Assembly (NCBI GenBank): GCA_965116435.1
Contig: OZ220686.1
Span: 2,108,001 to 2,172,000, forward strand
Direction: 5' to 3'
From: VXPQ01 sp965116435
Lineage (GTDB): Bacteria > Bacteroidota > Rhodothermia > Rhodothermales > VXPQ01
Length of the DNA: 64,000 bases
Shown: piece by piece, positions 17,229 to 25,181 of the stretch
Numbering within the stretch: position 1 is the stretch's first letter
Layout: each line of letters begins with the position of its first letter
Position numbers and translations under genes: made by a program
Notes under the pieces: model-generated
The model's input: the letters and a program-made list of their open reading frames with translations, nothing else
Database searches by the model: none
Told to the model about the DNA's origin: nothing

Positions 17229-18695
17229 ATGCCCGAAAAGAAGCAACTGACCACCAGCGCCGGTGCGCCGATCGCCGACAACCAGAACTCCATGACCGCC
17301 GGGCCGCGCGGCCCCGTCCTGTTGCAGGATTACCAGTTGATCGAGAAGCTGGCGCACCAGAACCGCGAGCGCATTCCGGAGCGACCCGTCCATGCGAAGG
17401 GTTGGGGCGCGTACGGCGTGCTGACGATCACGAACGACGTCACCCGTTATTCGAAGGCCAGCCTGTTCTCGGAAATCGGCAAGCAGACGCCGATGATTGC
17501 GCGTTTCTCGACCGTGGCCGGCGAACTGGGCGCCGCCGACGCGGAACGCGACGTACGAGGGTTCGCCCTCAAGTTCTACACTGAGGAGGGCAACTGGGAT
17601 ATGGTCGGCAACAATACGCCGATCTTCTTTGTCCGCGATCCCTATAAATTCCCGGATTTCATCCACACGCAGAAGCGCCATCCGAGGACCAATCTGCGTT
17701 CGCCCGCCGCAATGTGGGATTTCTGGTCGCTGTCGCCGGAAAGCCTGCACCAGGTAACGATCCTGATGTCCGACCGGGGCCTTCCCGTGAGCGTCCGCCA
17801 TATAAACGGATACGGCTCCCACACCTTTTCGCTGATCAACGCCGAGGGCGAGCGTTTCTGGGTGAAGTTTCATTTCAAGACGCTGCAGGGCCACAAGCAC
17901 TGGACCAACGCCGAGGCCGCCGAGGTCGTGGGCCGCACGCGGGAATCTACCCAGGAGGACCTGTACAACGCGATCGAAAAAGGCGACTTCCCCAAATGGC
18001 GTTTTTGCATTCAGGTTATGTCCGAGGCGGACGCAGAGAAGACGTCCTTCAATCCGTTCGACCTGACCAAGGTGTGGCCGCACGGCGATTACCCCCTGAT
18101 CGAGGTCGGCGTCCTGGAACTGAACCGCAACCCCGACAACTACTTCGCCGAGATTGAGCAAGTCGCGTTTGCGCCGTCGAATATCGTGCCTGGCATCGGT
18201 TTCTCGCCGGACAAGATGCTTCAAGCGCGGATATTTTCGTACGCGGACGCTCATCGGTACCGCCTCGGGACGCACTACGAAGCCCTTCCCGTCAACGCGC
18301 CGAAGTGTCCGGTTCGCCACTACCACAAGGACGGTCCGATGCGGTTCTTCGACAACAACCATCAAACCCCGGATGCGTTCTACGAGCCGAATTCGTTCGA
18401 CGGACCGGCAGAGGATGACCGGTTCCGCGAGCCGCCTCTCCGAATTTCGGGCGATGCGGACCGATACGATCACCGCGAGGGGAACGACGATTACAGCCAG
18501 CCCCGGGCCCTTTTTCAGCTCTTTGATGCGGACCAGCGGGAGCGCCTTTTCAGCAACATCGCCGACGCGATGAGCGGCGTGCCGGAGTTCATTATCGAAC
18601 GGCAGCTGGGACACTTCGAGAAGGTGCATCCAGAGTACGCTGCCGGCGTTGCGCGCGCCCTGAAAATGCGCCGTCCCCCAGGCTCGGCGGCGTGA
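17229..18695 (+). CDS. katA: monofunctional heme catalase
   Basis: A 488-residue small-subunit (clade 3-like) catalase that disproportionates hydrogen peroxide. The distal heme residues are H55 in RPVHAKGWGAYG and N128 in MVGNNTPIFF, and the proximal heme ligand is Y338 in RIFSYADAHRYRLG. Other landmarks are RFSTVAGE and VRHINGYGSHTF with the NADPH-type pocket. The length is normal and ATG 17229 gives the usual N-terminus (MPEKKQLTTSAGAPIADNQN). No signal peptide, so cytoplasmic. No OxyR/PerR gene is adjacent. Confidence 0.97.
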   Translation: MPEKKQLTTSAGAPIADNQNSMTAGPRGPVLLQDYQLIEKLAHQNRERIPERPVHAKGWGAYGVLTITNDVTRYSKASLFSEIGKQTPMIARFSTVAGELGAADAERDVRGFALKFYTEEGNWDMVGNNTPIFFVRDPYKFPDFIHTQKRHPRTNLRSPAAMWDFWSLSPESLHQVTILMSDRGLPVSVRHINGYGSHTFSLINAEGERFWVKFHFKTLQGHKHWTNAEAAEVVGRTRESTQEDLYNAIEKGDFPKWRFCIQVMSEADAEKTSFNPFDLTKVWPHGDYPLIEVGVLELNRNPDNYFAEIEQVAFAPSNIVPGIGFSPDKMLQARIFSYADAHRYRLGTHYEALPVNAPKCPVRHYHKDGPMRFFDNNHQTPDAFYEPNSFDGPAEDDRFREPPLRISGDADRYDHREGNDDYSQPRALFQLFDADQRERLFSNIADAMSGVPEFIIERQLGHFEKVHPEYAAGVARALKMRRPPGSAA

Positions 18696-18705
18696 ATTTG
18701 TCGGG

Positions 18706-18741
18706 GCAGCCGGTGATTTCCGCTGCAACCCTAATTTTTTT
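18706..18741 (+). terminator. possible rho-independent terminator after catalase
   Basis: A short stem GCAGC (18706-18710) / GCTGC (18722-18726) is followed by CTAA and a run of seven T. The stem is only five base pairs, so this is weak, but the position just after the katA stop fits. Confidence 0.4.
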
Positions 18742-18785
18742 GCCCGAACAGGTTATGCGGCGGCTTTCGGTGTGTCTATGGGTGC

Positions 18786-19238
18786 ATGAAAACGCTTGTT
18801 TCCATCCTTGCCACCCTGTGTACGCTTGCCGTCGCAACCCCCGCCGCCGGACAAATGGTGGCCGACACGACGTTCAGCTGGCAGGGGTATCGCGCGGTTT
18901 CGACCTGCCGGGTGCGGATCTACCATTCGGCGCCCAAGGCGGCGCGGCCCATGACGGTAGTCCTTGACGAGCTTGCCGAAAACCGGGGCCGCTCCACGCT
19001 CGACGACGCCGCGCACCTTGTCGAAATACTCTCGAGAAGCTTCCCCGTCCGACCGGATTCGACCTTTTGGGTTTTTCGCTGGGGATCGTTCAGCTTCGAC
19101 GGAGCGACCCCTGCGAAAAAGGAGGTGTACCTGCGCGCCACATTCCGCCGCAACAAAAGCGGGTCCTTGGGAACGCCTTCTTGGCGCCTGATCGACCGGG
19201 CCGCCGTAAGCGAATACACGGACCGGGCCTATCGGTAA
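18786..19238 (+). CDS. secreted hypothetical protein
   Basis: A 150-residue protein with a clear signal peptide (MKTLVSILATLCTLAVATPAAG). The mature part is beta-rich (TTFSWQGYRAVSTCRVRIYH, TFWVFRWGSFSF, KKEVYLRATFRR) and has a single cysteine. I do not recognise a family. Predicted to be periplasmic. It stands alone after katA; its G+C and codon use match the neighbouring core genes. Confidence 0.65.
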   Translation: MKTLVSILATLCTLAVATPAAGQMVADTTFSWQGYRAVSTCRVRIYHSAPKAARPMTVVLDELAENRGRSTLDDAAHLVEILSRSFPVRPDSTFWVFRWGSFSFDGATPAKKEVYLRATFRRNKSGSLGTPSWRLIDRAAVSEYTDRAYR

Positions 19239-19533
19239 TCCCGGGTTGCGCCCTGTACAGAAACATGACATGCTCAGTGCGGTTGATCCCCATGGAACGG
19301 AAATGCTTGCAGGCTATAGCGGAGTACGCCGAAAATCCCTATGCCCGCCCGGGTTGCAAAAAACGAGATGTTTTTGTGCATTATCTTGCCTTGTAGCTAA
19401 ACTTTCACCGGGTTTGGCTGTATATTTTCCACTGTCGAGCCGCAATGAGCGTATCTGCCCTGTCGGGTTTTGTCTTCGCCGGGTTTTCGGCGCTGTGGCG
19501 GAGGAGTACGTTGCAGCAAGGAGGGTAGCCATC

Positions 19534-19830
19534 ATGGAACGCGTCATGATACAGGAGTGTCAGGAGTTGAACTGGGAGGACCTCGCCACGAAGGATTTCG
19601 TGCGTGCAGAGGTGGCCGAGCTTCGACGCGAGATGCGGTCAGAGATAGGCAGCCTTCGGGTCGAGATGTACTCAGAGATGGGTAGCATCCGTACGGAGAT
19701 GGCGGCCATGAAGACGCGCCTGACAGAAAAGATCATGAGCATGCAGCCGTGGGTGATCGGCTTGGGGGTTACCGTAGTGCTTGCGCTGATCGGTATGGGC
19801 GTTATGGTGTTTCTCGCACTGATGGATTAG
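19534..19830 (+). CDS. small coiled-coil protein with C-terminal membrane anchor
   Basis: A 98-residue protein. An amphipathic N-terminal region (WEDLATKDFVRAEVAELRRE) leads into heptad-like repeats containing EIGSLRVEM, EMGSIRTEM and AAMKTRLTEK. A single hydrophobic helix follows (WVIGLGVTVVLALIGMGVMVF). This layout resembles DUF1640/Bdr-like coiled-coil membrane proteins. Start 19534 is set by a strong ribosome site AAGGAGGG at 19518-19525, eight bases upstream. The 295 bases before it contain no gene I can support. Function unknown. Confidence 0.65.
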   Translation: MERVMIQECQELNWEDLATKDFVRAEVAELRREMRSEIGSLRVEMYSEMGSIRTEMAAMKTRLTEKIMSMQPWVIGLGVTVVLALIGMGVMVFLALMD

Positions 19831-19879
19831 GTTTTTTCGGGATCGTTATGGCTCATTCATTTCGAAAAGCGGGATTTTT

Positions 19880-20284
19880 ATGGCAAGGCCTCCAAATCGA
19901 GAACGCGGCAATCCTAATCAACGAAAAGAGGTGTTGCCTCCGCCGCCGGATATGCTGGACCTCAAGGCGGTTGCCGCTAAGTGCAGGTATGCGGGGAGTC
20001 CGTACCATAGGACCATGCCGGACGCGTTCGGGAACCGCCCCGTGCACCATCCCGGAAAATCAAAATGTCCCGAGGAGTTGCAACGCAATCCATCGCGTGT
20101 TACACAATGGCTCAGGAAGGCCATACGTCAAGGACAATTCGGGGAATTCGATAATGGATTTCCTGTTCTCGTCTGGTACAAGCATGGCGACCATGTATTT
20201 GAAGCGCGCTTGCATAATCGGGAGTCGGGCGAATATCACGGATATCCTCTGGAACCGCACGATCACATTACAGGTTTGGAATAA
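19880..20284 (+). CDS. hypothetical partner of the degenerate ImmA-like protein
   Basis: A 134-residue protein that I do not recognise. The N-terminus is basic and proline-rich (LPPPPDMLDLKAVAAKC). A possible Cys/His cluster follows (KCRYAGSPYHR, HHPGKSKCPEELQ). The C-terminal half is strand-rich: FPVLVWYKHGDHVFEARLHN, then GEYHGYPLEP. The stop TAA overlaps the ATG of the next gene (TAATG), so the two are translationally coupled. The fixed pairing with an ImmA/IrrE-like protein suggests a toxin-antitoxin or defence unit (inference). Confidence 0.65.
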   Translation: MARPPNRERGNPNQRKEVLPPPPDMLDLKAVAAKCRYAGSPYHRTMPDAFGNRPVHHPGKSKCPEELQRNPSRVTQWLRKAIRQGQFGEFDNGFPVLVWYKHGDHVFEARLHNRESGEYHGYPLEPHDHITGLE

Positions 20285-21576
20285 TGTCCTTGTTTGATTA
20301 CAAATGGATAGAGGCTGGGTCGTACCCGGATCAGGCGGCACAGCATACAATGGCGCACCTGTCCATTCGATTTGGAGAGGACGAAAAGGATGTGGCTACC
20401 TATTTGTATGATAAGTACAAGAATAAATATGTCGAAAATATTACGGTGCCCCTTGTTCGATTGGCAGAATGGTTTCTCGTAAACTGGTTTCACTTGTGGT
20501 ATGAAATGAACATCGTGTCCGCCGAACCACGCCCCGGATTCGCGTCCAGGCATGATTTATCGTATGCAGGAAATGGATTCGTTTTTCCTCGGATTATTTT
20601 TGATCCTATGGGCGATGGCACCATTCACGTTAGCGTGCAAAAATGGAATCCCAAACATGCAGCTGTAGAATTTCGTTCCGAATTCGAGAAAATATTGAAT
20701 CGCGATGAACTGGAAAAAGAAATTGTGTCACTTGTAAACAATGTTATGCAACGCCTCCAAGATAAAAAAGTACCTTGCGAATTTCTAAAATCTGAATGGC
20801 AATCTATACAATCTCTGGATCAAGAAGAATATGAATTTTGCCAAGCAGCCGCATTTTTAGGACTTGATCCATTCAATATTGATCATCAGACCGCCACGCA
20901 TATTGCTAATATATGGAACGATTGCGATCCATTTATTAGAGATGAAATGATGCTATGTGCAGATAAAAATTCACTTCATGAAGTGTATGGCTGGATTAAA
21001 GATACAATCAAATCTGCAAACCAATCAACAAGTGGTACCGATTGGGTAAAGGTGCGAAAAGAAGTTAGACATTGCAGAATGGGATCCCGTACTTCTCCGT
21101 GGCAAAAAGGATATGAAGATGCTCGAGCAGTTCGCTCCATATTGAGTAAACCCCAGGCATCTTTTGCGTTTGAAGAAAAAGGTCATCTTGCGATCTGGAA
21201 TAGAGAACAAGATGCTCCTTCTTTGCGCATTGAAGGCTGTGTTTCCAACGATTCTCCTTCGTGTATTATCGTGCATAAAAAAGGTAAAGGTAAAAGATTT
21301 ATCCTTGCGCGTGCGCTTGGTGATTATATGGGGCGTGAAAAACCCAGTCCGGCTATATTGAACAAACTCCGAACGCCTCGACAAGCTCGTTCCCGCGCTT
21401 TTGCTGCCGAATTGCTTGCTCCAAGTACATGGCTCCGCGATAAAGTGGGCAATGTACAGTATCTTGATAGCGATGCAGTAGACGAGCTTGCCACAGAACT
21501 TGATGTGTCGAGCCTAATTGTTCAGCACCAGATAGAAAATCACGGCATTGCCAAGGTATACGGTTCTGGTTGGTAA
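20284..21576 (+). CDS. ImmA/IrrE-like protein lacking the zinc-protease motif
   Basis: A 430-residue, A+T-richer gene. The N-terminal region (about 50-110) with VPLVRLAEWFLVNWFHLWYE and ASRHDLSYAGNGFVFP is typical of large ImmA-containing proteins. The C-terminal 90 residues follow the ImmA pattern (R-F-x-L-A-x-x-x-G-x-Y then ARSRAFAAELLAPSTWL and ELATELDVSSLIVQHQIEN). However, the HExxH positions are R343, A344 and D347, so the zinc site is lost. It may therefore bind rather than cut its partner. Translationally coupled to the 134-residue protein upstream. Confidence 0.7.
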   Translation: MSLFDYKWIEAGSYPDQAAQHTMAHLSIRFGEDEKDVATYLYDKYKNKYVENITVPLVRLAEWFLVNWFHLWYEMNIVSAEPRPGFASRHDLSYAGNGFVFPRIIFDPMGDGTIHVSVQKWNPKHAAVEFRSEFEKILNRDELEKEIVSLVNNVMQRLQDKKVPCEFLKSEWQSIQSLDQEEYEFCQAAAFLGLDPFNIDHQTATHIANIWNDCDPFIRDEMMLCADKNSLHEVYGWIKDTIKSANQSTSGTDWVKVRKEVRHCRMGSRTSPWQKGYEDARAVRSILSKPQASFAFEEKGHLAIWNREQDAPSLRIEGCVSNDSPSCIIVHKKGKGKRFILARALGDYMGREKPSPAILNKLRTPRQARSRAFAAELLAPSTWLRDKVGNVQYLDSDAVDELATELDVSSLIVQHQIENHGIAKVYGSGW

Positions 21577-21623
21577 AAGAAATATTACATCTTCCCATTG
21601 CCCTCGCCGTTTTTGTGGCCGCC

Positions 21624-22784
21624 ATGCCCGCCGATCGCCGTCCTGTGTATTACTTCACCCGGATGATTCTCTGGTACCGCATTCCGGTGCTGGAGAAGTT
21701 GAACGCACGTCTCGACGGGCGGCTGGTCGTGTGTTCCGGCGATCCTCCGGGGACTTCTTCGTTGGGAAACCTGGTTCAGGAAAATGCGCCCGGATACAAG
21801 CAGATATTCCTTCGTAACCACTGGTTTTTCGGGGAAAAGATACATGCCCAGCTGTATCGGCCCGTTTTCGAGCGACATGGCCCGCCAGCGGCGATCCTTG
21901 CAGAGGAAAGTCCGCGCTCCGTTACGTTGCCGTTCTTGCTGCGTTACGCCAGGTCGCTTGGGGCGGGCCGAGTACTTTGGGGACACTTTTCGTCGAACCG
22001 CCGGGCGTTCGATCCAAAGCGCCATATTCTGGATAAATACCGCCTTGCGCTGGCGAAAAACGTAGAAGGGTGCGCCTGTTATACGGAAAACATAGCCAAT
22101 TTGTTACGTCCGTTCGTGCCGGAGCAAAACCTGTTCGTCGCCCGGAACACGATGGATCTGGACCCCATGTTCGCCCAACGAGAGGTGTTGGAGGCAGAGG
22201 GAAAACAGGCGGTCCGGCAGCGGCTTTCCATTCCCCCGGAGGGCCCCGTACTCGTTTACATAGGTCGGCTTATTCGAGAGAAGGGCACGGACATGTTGCT
22301 TGAAACCTGGTCGCGGCTGACACAGGAGATGTCCGCCACCCTGTTGATTATCGGGGATGGACCAGAGCGGGCGGCCATGGAGCAAGTTGTATCGGCTCGT
22401 GCGCTGCACGGCGTGCGTTTCCTGGGGTCCCTGATGCAAGAGGAGGCGGGTCCGTGGTTGTACGCTTCGGACCTGATGCTCATGCCGGGGTATCTGGGCC
22501 TGGCCGTAAACCATGCGTTCGCGTTCGGCGTGCCGGTGGTATCGCTTCGCCAGCCCGAGGGGGGGGGGATCAAGTTTCACAGTCCCGAAGTGGAGTACGT
22601 TCGTTCCGGGGAGACGGGGCTACTCTGTTCGGGTCGTTCTTCCGAGGCGCTTGCGGCGGCCGTTCGGGAGGTGCTGGCGGATCGGGATCGGTACTCGACA
22701 AACGCCCTAACCTACGCGAAGGAGCATCTGACCCTCGACAAAATGGTAGATGGCCTGGAGGCGGCGATTCGCCATGTGATGTGA
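21624..22784 (+). CDS. GT4-type glycosyltransferase with G10 tract
   Basis: A 386-residue GT-B glycosyltransferase. GPVLVYIGRLIREKGTDMLLETW and LLIIGDGPERAAME mark the nucleotide-sugar-binding half, and LMLMPGYLGLAVNHAFAFGVPVVS is the variant of the usual E-x7-E region. The family transfers sugars in capsule or O-antigen synthesis. ATG 21624 is chosen over a TTG at 21570 inside the previous gene. Codons for EGGG at 22556-22568 contain ten consecutive G, a likely slippage tract. The last 205 bases are duplicated downstream. Confidence 0.82.
   Translation: MPADRRPVYYFTRMILWYRIPVLEKLNARLDGRLVVCSGDPPGTSSLGNLVQENAPGYKQIFLRNHWFFGEKIHAQLYRPVFERHGPPAAILAEESPRSVTLPFLLRYARSLGAGRVLWGHFSSNRRAFDPKRHILDKYRLALAKNVEGCACYTENIANLLRPFVPEQNLFVARNTMDLDPMFAQREVLEAEGKQAVRQRLSIPPEGPVLVYIGRLIREKGTDMLLETWSRLTQEMSATLLIIGDGPERAAMEQVVSARALHGVRFLGSLMQEEAGPWLYASDLMLMPGYLGLAVNHAFAFGVPVVSLRQPEGGGIKFHSPEVEYVRSGETGLLCSGRSSEALAAAVREVLADRDRYSTNALTYAKEHLTLDKMVDGLEAAIRHVM
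22559..22568 (+). repeat. poly-G(10) tract in glycosyltransferase gene
   Basis: Ten consecutive G inside the coding region. At the present length the protein reads through to 22784. One base fewer leads to a stop at 22710. One base more moves reading into the frame that stays open to 23002 and ends on the duplicated C-terminus. Homopolymers of this length are a known cause of phase variation in surface-polysaccharide genes. Confidence 0.75.
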
Positions 22785-22788
22785 ATCG
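22584..22788 (+). repeat. 205-bp tandem duplication, copy 1
   Basis: Encodes the last 67 residues of the GT4 protein (PEVEYVRSGETGLLCSGRSS to AAIRHVM) and its stop. It recurs at 22802-23006 with a handful of substitutions, offset by 218 bases. Confidence 0.9.
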
Positions 22789-22801
22789 TGCTGGTAATGG
22801 C

Positions 22802-23006
22802 CCCGAAGTGGAGTACGTTCGTTCCGGGGAGACGGGGCTGCTTTGTTCGGGTCGTTCTTCCGAGGCGCTTGCGGCGGGCGTTCGGGAGGTACTGGCGGAC
22901 CGGGATCGGTACTCGGGAAATGCCCTAACCTACGCGAAGGAGCATCTGACCCTCGACAAAATGGTAGATGGCCTGGAAGCGGCGATTCGCCATGTGATGT
23001 GAATCG
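22802..23006 (+). repeat. 205-bp tandem duplication, copy 2 (shadow C-terminus)
   Basis: Near-identical to 22584-22788 and separated from it by 13 bases. Because 218 is not a multiple of three, the same C-terminal protein sequence is encoded here in the +2 frame relative to the main gene. That frame is open from 22454 through copy 1 and the spacer to the stop at 23002. It is a partial gene duplication and not an independent gene; see findings. Confidence 0.85.
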
Positions 23007-23070
23007 CCTGAGTACTATGTGCACCGTCACATAAAGTGCTACTTTTGAAGAAAATTATTTACGTAGGGTC

Positions 23071-23099
23071 TTGACAATCGGCATCTGATGGGGTATATT
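23071..23099 (+). promoter_or_regulatory. sigma70-type promoter before PIN-GNAT-EVE gene
   Basis: TTGACA (23071-23076) and TATATT (23094-23099) are separated by exactly 17 bases, 97 bases upstream of the start at 23196. This would give an untranslated leader of roughly 90 bases, which contains a GC-rich segment (23120-23145) that could fold. Confidence 0.6.
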
Positions 23100-23195
23100 A
23101 TAAAGCGAGATTGGGCAACTGAAGGCAGCGCGCCTCCGGCAACCCTCTAATTAGAACAACCCCTACAAGCTGTCTGGATTTTCGGGGCCACTCCC

Positions 23196-24698
23196 ATGAA
23201 CATTTTAATCGACACAAATATTCTTATCCCATTAGAGGACACTGCGCGCACGCTCGATCCGTCCTTGGCTCAGATGCGCCAGTTATCGGAACAAAATGGA
23301 CATATTTTATATATTCATCCCGTTCAGAAGGAAGATATTCGTCGGGACAAAGATGAAAACAGAAGAAACATTGTTCTTTCTCGGCTGCGTCAGTACCCGT
23401 CTATTCCTTCACCGCCTTCACTTTCCGAAAATGATTTAAAAAGATATGGCTGGTCGCAAAATAGAGATCAAGATCGTATCGACAATATTCTCCTTCATGC
23501 GTTGTATCGCGGTGCGATCCATCTTTTTGTTACCAATGACAAAGAAATACACAGGAAAGCAAGGGCGGTTAAAATCCAGGAGAAGGTTCACTATTTCGAT
23601 CAATTTCTTATATTTTTGAAATCGCAATCAGAAACCGAAGAGTTAACTCCTCCTCGTGGGATTCAAGAAAATTACCTTCATGAATTTGATGTTCAACAGT
23701 CGTTTTTTGATTCGTTGAGAGAAGATTATCCTGATTTTAATGATTGGTATATAAGAAAAGCTGAAGAACTTCGCAAAGCCTGGAATATAAATTACAACAA
23801 AAAATTATACGCCATTTGTATTTATAAAGAAGAAGATTCTCCAACAATAACTGATGATAGCCATTCATTAAACGGTGTAGCGTTAAAATTGTGTACGTTT
23901 AAGGTGGGTGAAGATTTTCGAGGTCGTAAACTCGGAGAGCGACTCCTGTTTTCTGCATTCAAACATGCTTCTTCTTCCCTTAGAATTTCATATGTGTATT
24001 TGCATATTCATGGTAAAGAACATGAAAAATTAGTATCACTCTGTGAAGATTATGGTTTCGAATATGTTGGAAAATACAATAATCGAGACAGCGTTTATGT
24101 CAAAGAAATGTCAAAATGTAAATTGGTACCGGATAACATATCTCCATTGGAATATGCTATAAAATACTATCCTCATTATTTAGATATTGAAGCAGTCAAT
24201 AAATTCATAATTCCTATTCAACCAAAATATCATGACGATTTATTTCCTGATGTCAATTATTATTTTGCCCCGAGTCTATTTGGAGATGATCCTCACCAAT
24301 ATAACCCGCAATCGAATACTATAAAAAAAGCCTATATATGTCATTCTGGAATAAAAAAAATTAATCCAGGCGACCTTTTGTTTTTTTACAGAACGCACGA
24401 TAAGAAAAGTGTTGAATGTGTTGGTGTTGTCGAACAGGCTGAACACGAAGTCGATATCGACAAAGTCTTATCGCTGGTATCTAAACGCACGGTTTATTCC
24501 AAAAAAGAAATGGAAAAATGGCTTCAAAAAAAGACGTTGGTGATTCTATTTCGTCTTGTTCATAATTTTCCGCCCGTTGGCAGAAATATTCTTCGCCAAG
24601 CTGGCATTGAAGGATCGATTCAGAGCATTCGACAAATTTCACATCAACAATATTTACGTTGTTTTTCTAAAAAATCAAATACGGAGAGGGACACATGA
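23196..24698 (+). CDS. PIN nuclease, GNAT acetyltransferase and EVE/PUA-like fusion protein
   Basis: A 500-residue, A+T-rich gene with three modules. Residues 1-140 form a PIN-type nuclease domain with acidic positions D6 (LIDTN), E46, D96 (RIDNILLHAL) and D115 (VTNDKEIH). Residues about 160-305 form a GNAT domain whose acetyl-CoA loop is FRGRKLGERLLFSAF. Residues about 350-490 look like an EVE/PUA-fold domain (KINPGDLLFFYRT, KRTVYSKKEM, QAGIEGSIQSIRQIS). PIN domains cut RNA, GNAT enzymes acetylate and EVE domains read modified bases. The stop overlaps the start of an ASCH gene by 4 bp. A joined RNA-targeting effector is inferred; start ATG is preceded by a sigma70-type promoter. Confidence 0.75.
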   Translation: MNILIDTNILIPLEDTARTLDPSLAQMRQLSEQNGHILYIHPVQKEDIRRDKDENRRNIVLSRLRQYPSIPSPPSLSENDLKRYGWSQNRDQDRIDNILLHALYRGAIHLFVTNDKEIHRKARAVKIQEKVHYFDQFLIFLKSQSETEELTPPRGIQENYLHEFDVQQSFFDSLREDYPDFNDWYIRKAEELRKAWNINYNKKLYAICIYKEEDSPTITDDSHSLNGVALKLCTFKVGEDFRGRKLGERLLFSAFKHASSSLRISYVYLHIHGKEHEKLVSLCEDYGFEYVGKYNNRDSVYVKEMSKCKLVPDNISPLEYAIKYYPHYLDIEAVNKFIIPIQPKYHDDLFPDVNYYFAPSLFGDDPHQYNPQSNTIKKAYICHSGIKKINPGDLLFFYRTHDKKSVECVGVVEQAEHEVDIDKVLSLVSKRTVYSKKEMEKWLQKKTLVILFRLVHNFPPVGRNILRQAGIEGSIQSIRQISHQQYLRCFSKKSNTERDT

Positions 24699-25135
24699 AT
24701 ACTTCCATATTGGTTTCGGTTCATCCTGAGCATGTGGCTAACATTCTCTCTGGAAATAAGGTATTTGAATATCGAAAAGTGCTGCCTGCCCGGGATGTCT
24801 CAAATATAGTACTATATTCTACGTGTCCTGTAAAAAAGATTGTTGCAATCGCTGATGTTGTTCATTGTTTAGCGGGTCCTCCTGCACAGGTTTGGACTCA
24901 GACCGCTTACGGATCTGGCATAACGTATCCATTTTTTATTGATTATTTTGCTGGACATAAAAAGGCTGGTTATTTTGCATTGGGGAATGTTTTTAAATTA
25001 TCTAATCCATTAGAAATTAACCAACTCTTAAGTTGCAAAGTCGCACCTCAATCTTTTTGTTATCTTGATTCTCGTGATATACATAAAATATCTAAAATGA
25101 TACCTTCTGTTCCTACGGTGGCGTCTTCATTTTAG
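24695..25135 (+). CDS. ASCH-domain protein
   Basis: A 146-residue ASCH/PUA-fold protein. The first motif is SVHPEHVANILSGNKVFEYRK, with G20, K22, E25 and R27 in the conserved ligand-binding position. It continues with KKIVAIADVVHC and a mixed alpha/beta remainder. ASCH proteins bind RNA or modified nucleosides; YqfB of E. coli hydrolyses N4-acetylcytidine, but its nucleophilic Thr is not evident here. ATGA overlap with the PIN-GNAT-EVE gene shows a single translational unit. The coding sequence is as A+T-rich as its partner, unlike the glycosyltransferases on either side. Confidence 0.75.
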   Translation: MNTSILVSVHPEHVANILSGNKVFEYRKVLPARDVSNIVLYSTCPVKKIVAIADVVHCLAGPPAQVWTQTAYGSGITYPFFIDYFAGHKKAGYFALGNVFKLSNPLEINQLLSCKVAPQSFCYLDSRDIHKISKMIPSVPTVASSF

Positions 25136-25181
25136 AAAACTATAAAAATGAAAGTTTATTGTTCGTAATATTTTATATTCT

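Noticed and set aside
23115..23165. Possible S-box-like riboswitch upstream of the PIN-GNAT-EVE gene
   Set aside because: A GGCAACC element is present but the other conserved SAM riboswitch segments are missing, and the downstream gene is not a methionine gene.
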